A stretch of 64,000 nucleotides of DNA, from positions 3,399,001-3,463,000 of the forward strand of contig NZ_CP133267.1 of the NCBI RefSeq assembly GCF_030915465.1, read 5' to 3'. The DNA is from Neobacillus sp. PS3-34. GTDB taxonomy: Bacteria; Bacillota; Bacilli; Bacillales; Cytobacillaceae. Both the position numbers and the translations under genes were made by a program. This document shows, one piece after another, positions 58,437-64,000 of the stretch (positions are counted from its first letter, which is position 1; the number at the start of each line of letters is the position of its first letter). Under the pieces are notes generated by a model. It searched no databases, was not told where the DNA came from, and worked only from the letters and a program-made list of their open reading frames with translations.

Positions 58437-60166
58437 ATGGAAATTAACAAGAAGGATGTTATACGACTTTTAGAGACGATTGCAGTCTATTTGGAGCTTA
58501 AGGGAGAAAACCAATTTAAAGTTTCAGCTTTTAGAAAAGCGGCCTTTGCATTGGAAACTGACAACCGGAGCCTTTCTGAAATTGAGGATGTAACAGCTAT
58601 CTCAGGAATTGGTAAAGGAACTGCAGCTGTTATTGAAGAATATATTAACGAAGGAACATCTGCGGTATTAAAGGAATTGCAGGAAGAGGTTCCACAGGGA
58701 CTTATTCCGCTGCTGCAGCTTCCGGGCTTAGGGGGCAAAAAAATTGCCAAGCTTTATCAGGAGCTTGGGATTGAAGATGTCACGGACTTGGAAGAGGCTT
58801 GCAATGCCGGCAAGGTTCAGGCATTGCCTGGCTTCGGCAAAAAGACAGAGGAGAAAATCCTTCATTCTATCGCCAATGCCGGTACGATGCCGGAAAGGCT
58901 TCCGATTGCCTATATGCTTCCAATAGCTGAAAGTATTGAAAGCCAGATTGCACGGATGACAGATATTGCTCGATTTTCCAGAGCAGGCAGTTTAAGAAGA
59001 ATGCGTGAGACCGTTAAGGATCTCGATTTTATCATTGCTTCGGAAAACCCACTTAGTGTAAAAGAACAGCTTTTATCGCTGCCGAATATAAAAGAAATTA
59101 TTGGCGCTGGTGAAACTAAGGTTTCACTGACATTCGGCCTGGATTATGATATTTCAGCAGACTTCCGGATTGTAAAACCGGAGGAGTTCGCCACCGCACT
59201 TCATCACTTTACAGGTTCCAAGGACCATAATGTCAGGATGAGACAGCTTGCGAAAGAGCGCGGGGAAAAAATTAGCGAGTATGGTGTGGAAAATAGCGAA
59301 ACAGGTGAAATTCTTACTTTTTCTTCAGAAGAGGAATTTTACAGGCATTTGGCCTGCCATTCATTCCGCCTGAAATCCGTGAGGACGGAAAGGAAGTTGA
59401 GGAATTCACTTCAAATGAAGAATTAATTTCTTATGAAGATATTAAAGGTGACCTCCATATGCACTCGACCTGGAGTGATGGGGCACATTCGATTGAAGAG
59501 ATGGTCGAGGCTTGCAGGAAGAGAGGCTATCGATACATGGCCATCACGGATCATTCGCAATTTTTAAAGGTGGCGAATGGATTGACGCCTGAGAGGATAC
59601 GTCAGCAAAGGGAAGAAATTAAAAAGCTGAATGAAAAATATGATGACATTACGATATTATCCGGAATCGAAATGGATATACTCCCTGACGGACGGCTGGA
59701 TTATGATGATGAATTGCTAAAAGAAATGGATATTGTCATTGCGTCGATTCATTCCTCTTTTTCACAGTCTCGGGAAAAGATAATGGAAAGATTAAGAAAT
59801 GCACTTGAAAATGTTCATGTTGATATCATTGCCCACCCAACCGGAAGGCTGATTGGGCGCCGTGAAGGCTATGATGTAGACATGGATATGCTGATAGAAT
59901 TGGCAAAAGAAACAAATACCGTCCTTGAGCTAAATGCAAATCCTCATCGGCTGGATCTGTCTTATGAAAACTTAAGAAAAGCACAGGATGCAGGGGTTAA
60001 AATCGTCATCAATACGGATGCACATAAAATTGATACTTTAACACATATGGAGATCGGGGCGGCAGCTGCAAGAAAGGGCTGGATCAAAAAATCAACTGTT
60101 ATTAACGCATTTGAAAAAAATGATCTCCTTGCTTTTTTGCACCAACGCCACGAACGAACTAATTAA
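58437..60166 (+). CDS. polX: DNA polymerase X (PolX) with PHP domain (one frameshift)
   Basis: Family X gap-filling repair polymerase with 3'-to-5' exonuclease activity; about 576 residues. The N-terminal 8-kDa helix-hairpin-helix part (1-110, with ISGIGKGTAAVIEEYI and LPGLGGKKIAKLYQEL) precedes the palm-type polymerase (SLRRMRETVKDLDFIIAS, with the DLDF carboxylates). The C-terminal PHP domain has DLHMHSTWSDGAHSIEEM, ITDHSQFLKVA, GIEMDIL and NTDAHKIDT metal ligands. At GGCC 59351-59354 one G is missing; repair gives HLGLPFIPPEIREDGKEVEEF. ATG 58437 follows AAGGCAGGTG. mutS2 starts 23 bases later. Confidence 0.95.
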
Positions 60167-60188
60167 GCATGATAGGAGGATCATCTCC

Positions 60189-62545
60189 ATGCAGCAAAAA
60201 GCATTAAAGGTTTTGGAATTTGAAAAAGTGAAAGAACAGCTTTTGGTACATGCCTCTTCCTCATTGGGAAGGGAAAGAGTTACGCAATTAATACCATCAA
60301 CAGATTTTGATGAAGTGGTACGTCTTCAGGAAGAAACAGATGAATCATCGACTGTATTGCGGTTAAAGGGAAATGTGCCGCTTTCAGGAATTCATGATAT
60401 TCGTGCACATTATAAACGGTCCGTCATCGGCGGGGTATTAAGCCCAATTGAGTTATTCCAAATCGCCAGCACTATTCACGCGAGCCGCCAAATGAAGAGG
60501 TTTATTGAGGATGTGGCTGCGGAAGAAATACAGGTCCCGATCCTTTTAGAGCAAACAGATAGGATTATACCACTGGTTGCCTTGGAAGAGTCAATAAGAA
60601 ATGCTATTGATGAGGGCGGTGAAGTGCTGGACAGCGCAAGTGAACTGCTCCGATCCCTCCGCAGCCAGATAAGGTCCAATGATGCCGTGTCAGGGAAAGG
60701 CTCGAGGGAATGGTCCGCTCATCCAGTGCGCAAAAGATGCTGTCTGATGCGATCGTTACGATTAGGAATGACCGGTTTGTTATTCCTGTAAAACAGGAGT
60801 ACAGAGGCCATTATGGCGGAATCATCCATGACCAAAGCTCATCAGGGCAGACTCTGTTTATCGAGCCACAGGCGATTGTCCAATTAAATAATCAATTGCA
60901 GGATATTCGTATCAAAGAACAGCTTGAAATTGACCGGATTTTATCTGAATTATCGGCCAAAACGGCAGAGCATGAAGAAGAGTTGCAGGTCATTACTGAA
61001 GTAATGTCTAATCTGGACTTTATTTTTGCGAAAGCCCGATTCAGCAGGCAGATAAAAGGCTCTATGCCGATTATGAATAATGAAGGCAGAATATCTTTAT
61101 TTAAAGCACGGCATCCTTTGATCCCAATTAATGAAGTGGTAGCAAATGATATTATGCTTGGCAAGGATTTCACCACCATTGTCATCACCGGTCCGAATAC
61201 CGGGGGAAAGACGGTAACCTTAAAAACTGTCGGCCTGTGTACGCTAATGGCACAGTCCGGTTTGCAAATACCTGCTCTTGATGGTTCTGAAATGTCCGTA
61301 TTCGGGGCAGTTTATGCTGATATCGGGGATGAGCAGTCGATTGAGCAAAGCTTAAGTACTTTTTCTTCCCATATGGTAAATATAGTAGATATCCTAAATA
61401 AAGCCGATTATAACAGTCTTGTTTTGTTTGACGAATTAGGAGCAGGAACTGATCCGCAGGAAGGGGCGGCGCTGGCCATCTCGATTTTGGATGAGGTGTA
61501 CAAACGTGGCGCACGAGTTATAGCCACCACTCACTACCCTGAACTTAAGGCGTATGGCTATGATAGAGAAGGAGTTATGAATGCTAGTGTTGAATTTGAT
61601 GTAGAAACACTGAGCCCTACCTATAAGCTCTTATTGGGTGTACCCGGACGAAGCAATGCTTTTGAAATATCCAAGCGGCTCGGATTAAATGATAGGGTCA
61701 TTGAAACTGCCCGTTCTCATGTGAGCGCAGACAGTAATCAGATTGATAAAATGATTGCGTCTCTAGAGCAAAGCAAGCGTCTAGCTGAAATCGAACAGGA
61801 AGAAGCGAACGATTTCCTCAAGCAGGCAGAAAAGCTTCATGAAGATATCCAAAAGCAAATGATCGACTTCTATGAGCATAAGGATTCATTATATGATAAA
61901 GCTGCAGCAAAGGCAGCAGAAATAGTGGAACAGGCTAAAGATGAAGCTGAAAAAATTATCCGTGATCTTCGGAAGATGCGTATCGAAAAAAATGCCGAGA
62001 TAAAAGAGCACGAACTAATTGATGCAAAAAGGCGTCTGGACGAAGCAGCACCTGAAATAAAAAAATCCAGTAAACTGCAAAACAAAAAGAATGATAAGCA
62101 TACCTTTAAACCTGGCGATGAAGTAAAGGTTCTAACATTTGATCAAAAAGGGACCCTCTTGGATAAAGCTTCAGAAAAGGATTGGAATGTCCAAATAGGC
62201 ATATTGAAAATGAAGGTTGCCGAAAAGGATTTGGAATATCTCAGCACGCCAAAACAAACTGAAAAGAAATCTGTTGCCATCGTTAAAGGAAGGGATTTTC
62301 ACGTCAGCCTTGAGCTCGACCTTCGCGGGGAACGGTTTGAGAACGCCCTGCATAAGGTGGAGAAGTATGTGGATGATGCATTGCTGGCAGGATATCCGCG
62401 TGTTTCCATCATCCATGGAAAAGGTACCGGTGCATTAAGGCAGGGAGTGCAGGAATATTTAAAAAACCACCGTTCTGTGAAGAAAATCCGTTTCGGTGAT
62501 GCCGGTGAAGGCGGAACCGGGGTTACAGTAGTGGAATTGAAATAA
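60189..62545 (+). CDS. mutS2: Endonuclease MutS2 / ribosome-rescue protein (one frameshift)
   Basis: A MutS-like ATPase of about 785 residues. In Bacillus MutS2 acts on recombination intermediates and on collided ribosomes. The N-terminal core and lever domains (about 1-310) lack the mismatch-recognition domain. The ATPase has Walker [36 protein letters not shown] (Walker B) and [12 protein letters not shown]-like middle region precedes the C-terminal Smr nuclease domain ([40 protein letters not shown]). At 60684-60686 one C is missing from GCC; repair gives [23 protein letters not shown] 60189 follows AGGAGGATCATCTCC; co-transcribed with polX. Confidence 0.94.
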
Positions 62546-62564
62546 TGTCCGGGGAGAATGGAAT

Positions 62565-62969
62565 ATGGACCAATTTTGGGAGAATGAATATATTCTGACA
62601 GCAGCCAATTACAGTGTCGTGATTTTATGCATGATTGTCTTCATGGCTATCTTTGAATTAGTGACCAAATATAAAAATTGGGAAGAAATAAAAAAAGGAA
62701 ACATGGCAGTGGCAATGGCTACCGGTGGAAAAATTTTCGGAATCGCTAATATCTTCCGCTTTTCCATCATGCAGCATAATTCGCTGCTTACGATGATTAG
62801 CTGGGGAATCTTTGGATTTTTTTTGCTCCTGGCAGGCTATTTCATTTATGAATTCCTGACCCCAAAGTTTAAAATTGACCATGAAATTCAAAATGACAAT
62901 CGTGCTGTTGGATTTATTTCGATGGTGATTTCGATTGGTTTATCATATGTCATTGGAGCGGGAATATAG
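62565..62969 (+). CDS. yshE: DUF350 membrane protein YshE
   Basis: A 134-residue membrane protein of the DUF350 family, function unknown. Four hydrophobic segments are seen at about 16-36, 50-68, 77-97 and 112-133. The family features IKKGNMAVAMATGGKIFGIANIFRFS and DNRAVGFISMVISIGLSYVIGAGI are clear. The ATG at 62565 follows GGGGAGAATGGAAT, 19 bases after mutS2, so it is likely in the polX-mutS2 unit. The same order is known in B. subtilis. Confidence 0.9.
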   Translation: MDQFWENEYILTAANYSVVILCMIVFMAIFELVTKYKNWEEIKKGNMAVAMATGGKIFGIANIFRFSIMQHNSLLTMISWGIFGFFLLLAGYFIYEFLTPKFKIDHEIQNDNRAVGFISMVISIGLSYVIGAGI

Positions 62970-62986
62970 TAAGGAGAGAATGAAAT

Positions 62987-63073
62987 TTGGAAAAGCTGGC
63001 AAAGATTCTTCTAGGGTTCTGCGGCCTGTTCCTGCTGATCGGGCTAATTTATATGTTGTTTTTTGCAAATTAA
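62987..63073 (+). CDS. 28-residue single-TM micropeptide
   Basis: A short frame starting TTG 62987, ten bases after AAGGAGAG, and ending at TAA 63071. It encodes MEKLAKILLGFCGLFLLIGL followed by IYMLFFAN, one hydrophobic helix of about 18-20 residues after a short basic head. It lies 17 bases after yshE and just before the terminator, so it would be the last gene of that operon. An alternative frame from ATG 62980 is too near the ribosome binding site and has no family look. I know of no named homologue; the evidence is context and composition. Confidence 0.55.
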   Translation: MEKLAKILLGFCGLFLLIGLIYMLFFAN

Positions 63074-63082
63074 ATTTTTCCA

Positions 63083-63124
63083 CAAAATCATCGCCTCAAC
63101 ATAAATGAGGCGGTGATTTTTTTT
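63083..63124 (+). terminator. Terminator of the polX-mutS2-yshE unit
   Basis: AAATCATCGCCTC pairs with GAGGCGGTGATTT and is followed by a T run. Confidence 0.93.
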
Positions 63125-63165
63125 GGCTTGTACACTAGCTTGAAAAGTCGGCTGTGGGATTCTAA

Positions 63166-63194
63166 TTGTTTTAAAAAGTTCATTATATTATAAT
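63166..63194 (+). promoter_or_regulatory. Promoter of lcfA
   Basis: TTGTTT (63166-63171) and TATAAT (63189-63194) are 17 bp apart. No TetR-type FadR operator (TGAATGA-TCATTCA-like) was seen nearby. Confidence 0.65.
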
Positions 63195-63242
63195 AGGTAT
63201 AAGTAATTAGAATTTTTTAATAATTCACAAAGGAGGGTTTGC

Positions 63243-64000
63243 ATGACTGATACCAAGCCGTGGATCCAGAACTATCCAGACGAGATTCCGCCACTTGTGG
63301 AATATTCTTCTGAACCAGTTCAACAATATTTACGGTCAGCAGCTGAGGAATTCCCAGATAAAACGGCCATTCATTTTATGGGAAAGGAAATGAATTATCG
63401 CCAGCTCTATAAGGACGCACGAAAGTTCGCCGGATATCTGCAGGGACTGGGAATTTCAAAGGGTGACAGGGTGGCGATTATGCTGCCAAATACACCTCAG
63501 TCAATAATCTGTTATTACGGCATTTTATTTGCCGGGGGAATAGTCGTCCAGACGAATCCGCTTTATATGGAACGTGAGCTGGAATATCAAATGAAGGATT
63601 CAGGAGCTAAAGCGATTGTGACGCTTGACATTTTGTATCCGCGGGTATCAAAAGTGATGGCACAAACCGATTTGGAGCATGTAATTGTAACCGCTATCAA
63701 AGATTATTTGCCTTTTCCTAAGAATTTAGTTTATTCTTTTATACAAAAAAAACAATACGGTATCGTTGTCAATGTCAGGCATGAAGGGAACACCCATTTG
63801 CTGGCCGAAATACTGAAGAGGCCGGAAGCCATGCTTGAAGAAATGGATTTCAATTTTAAGGAAGATATTGCTTTGTTGCAGTACACAGGAGGAACTACCG
63901 GTTTTCCAAAAGGCGTGATGCTCACCCATGAAAATCTTGTTTCAAATGCTTCCATGTGCCAGGCCTGGCTGTATAAATGCAAACGAGGCGAGGAAATAAT
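63243..64000 (+). CDS. lcfA: Long-chain fatty-acid-CoA ligase (5' part)
   Basis: Activates fatty acids to acyl-CoA with ATP for beta-oxidation. The first 252 residues are visible and the frame runs off the window end. The start reads MTDTKPWIQNYPDEIPPLVE. The adenylate-forming (ANL) fold then shows GDRVAIMLPNTPQSIICYYG, GGIVVQTNPLYMERELEYQ and the P-loop-like LLQYTGGTTGFPKGVMLTHE that binds ATP phosphates. ATG 63243 follows AAAGGAGGGTTTGC. It stands first in the region that holds fadR-fadB-etfBA in B. subtilis, to be expected just outside this window. Confidence 0.95.
   Translation, partial: MTDTKPWIQNYPDEIPPLVEYSSEPVQQYLRSAAEEFPDKTAIHFMGKEMNYRQLYKDARKFAGYLQGLGISKGDRVAIMLPNTPQSIICYYGILFAGGIVVQTNPLYMERELEYQMKDSGAKAIVTLDILYPRVSKVMAQTDLEHVIVTAIKDYLPFPKNLVYSFIQKKQYGIVVNVRHEGNTHLLAEILKRPEAMLEEMDFNFKEDIALLQYTGGTTGFPKGVMLTHENLVSNASMCQAWLYKCKRGEEI

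Overview
This is a chromosomal window from an endospore-forming Bacillaceae bacterium of moderate GC, in the Bacillus/Mesobacillus/Cytobacillus range. The gene order closely follows the Bacillus subtilis block moaB ... ytkL-ytoI-ytpI-nrnA-ytrIH-dnaE-ytsJ-accDA-pfkA-pyk-fxsA-ytvI-ytwI-citZ-icd-mdh-phoPR-polA-mutM-ytaF-coaE-gapB-speD-nrdR-dnaBI-ytxC-thrS-infC-rpmI-rplT-ysdAB-ysdC-sspI-ysgA-pheST-rnhC-zapA-cvpB-polX-mutS2-yshE-lcfA. Spore genes (ytrH, ytrI, ytvI, ytaF, ytxC, sspI), T-box leaders, an L20 leader and strong AGGAGG ribosome binding sites all fit. No tRNA, rRNA, CRISPR array, prophage or transposase was seen.

Layout. 1-10.4 kb: the moaB tail, stress and hypothetical genes, a Gly/Phe/Arg repeat protein, ald, pepQ, ytkL, ytoI, ytpI, nrnA and ytrHI. 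10.4-27.4 kb: replication (dnaE) followed by central carbon metabolism: malic enzyme, a FadR-like GntR regulator, acetyl-CoA carboxylase accDA, pfkA-pyk and the citZ-icd-mdh TCA group. 27.5-36 kb: a MaoC-like hydratase, phoPR, polA, mutM, ytaF and coaE. 36-42.6 kb: gapB, speD, nrdR, the primosome genes dnaB-dnaI, and ytxC. 42.6-54.1 kb: translation genes thrS, infC-rpmI-rplT and pheST with leader RNAs, plus small genes between them. 54.1-64 kb: a flotillin/NfeD pair inserted between pheT and rnhC, then zapA, cvpB, polX, mutS2, a DUF350 protein, a 28-residue membrane peptide and the start of lcfA.

The main anomaly is about 34 frameshifts across some 22 genes, many of them essential (dnaE, accA, dnaB, dnaI, thrS, pheS, pheT, coaE, citZ, icd). 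Most lie in or beside GGCC, usually as GGGCC or GGCCC written one base short, and three sites show the same GGCC-to-CGC scramble. The best explanation is motif-specific base-calling error caused by GGCC DNA methylation in the host, not gene decay. I therefore annotate these as intact genes with sequence errors.

Other notable signals are: twin GTGGTCTGACCAC palindromes before malic enzyme and accDA, flanking a GntR regulator; a three-copy palindromic intergenic repeat; a small hairpin module nested in two unrelated repeats, with a compensatory base-pair change; structured leaders on citZ and speD; a hairpin masking the ytaF ribosome binding site; and twin CcpN-type boxes at gapB.
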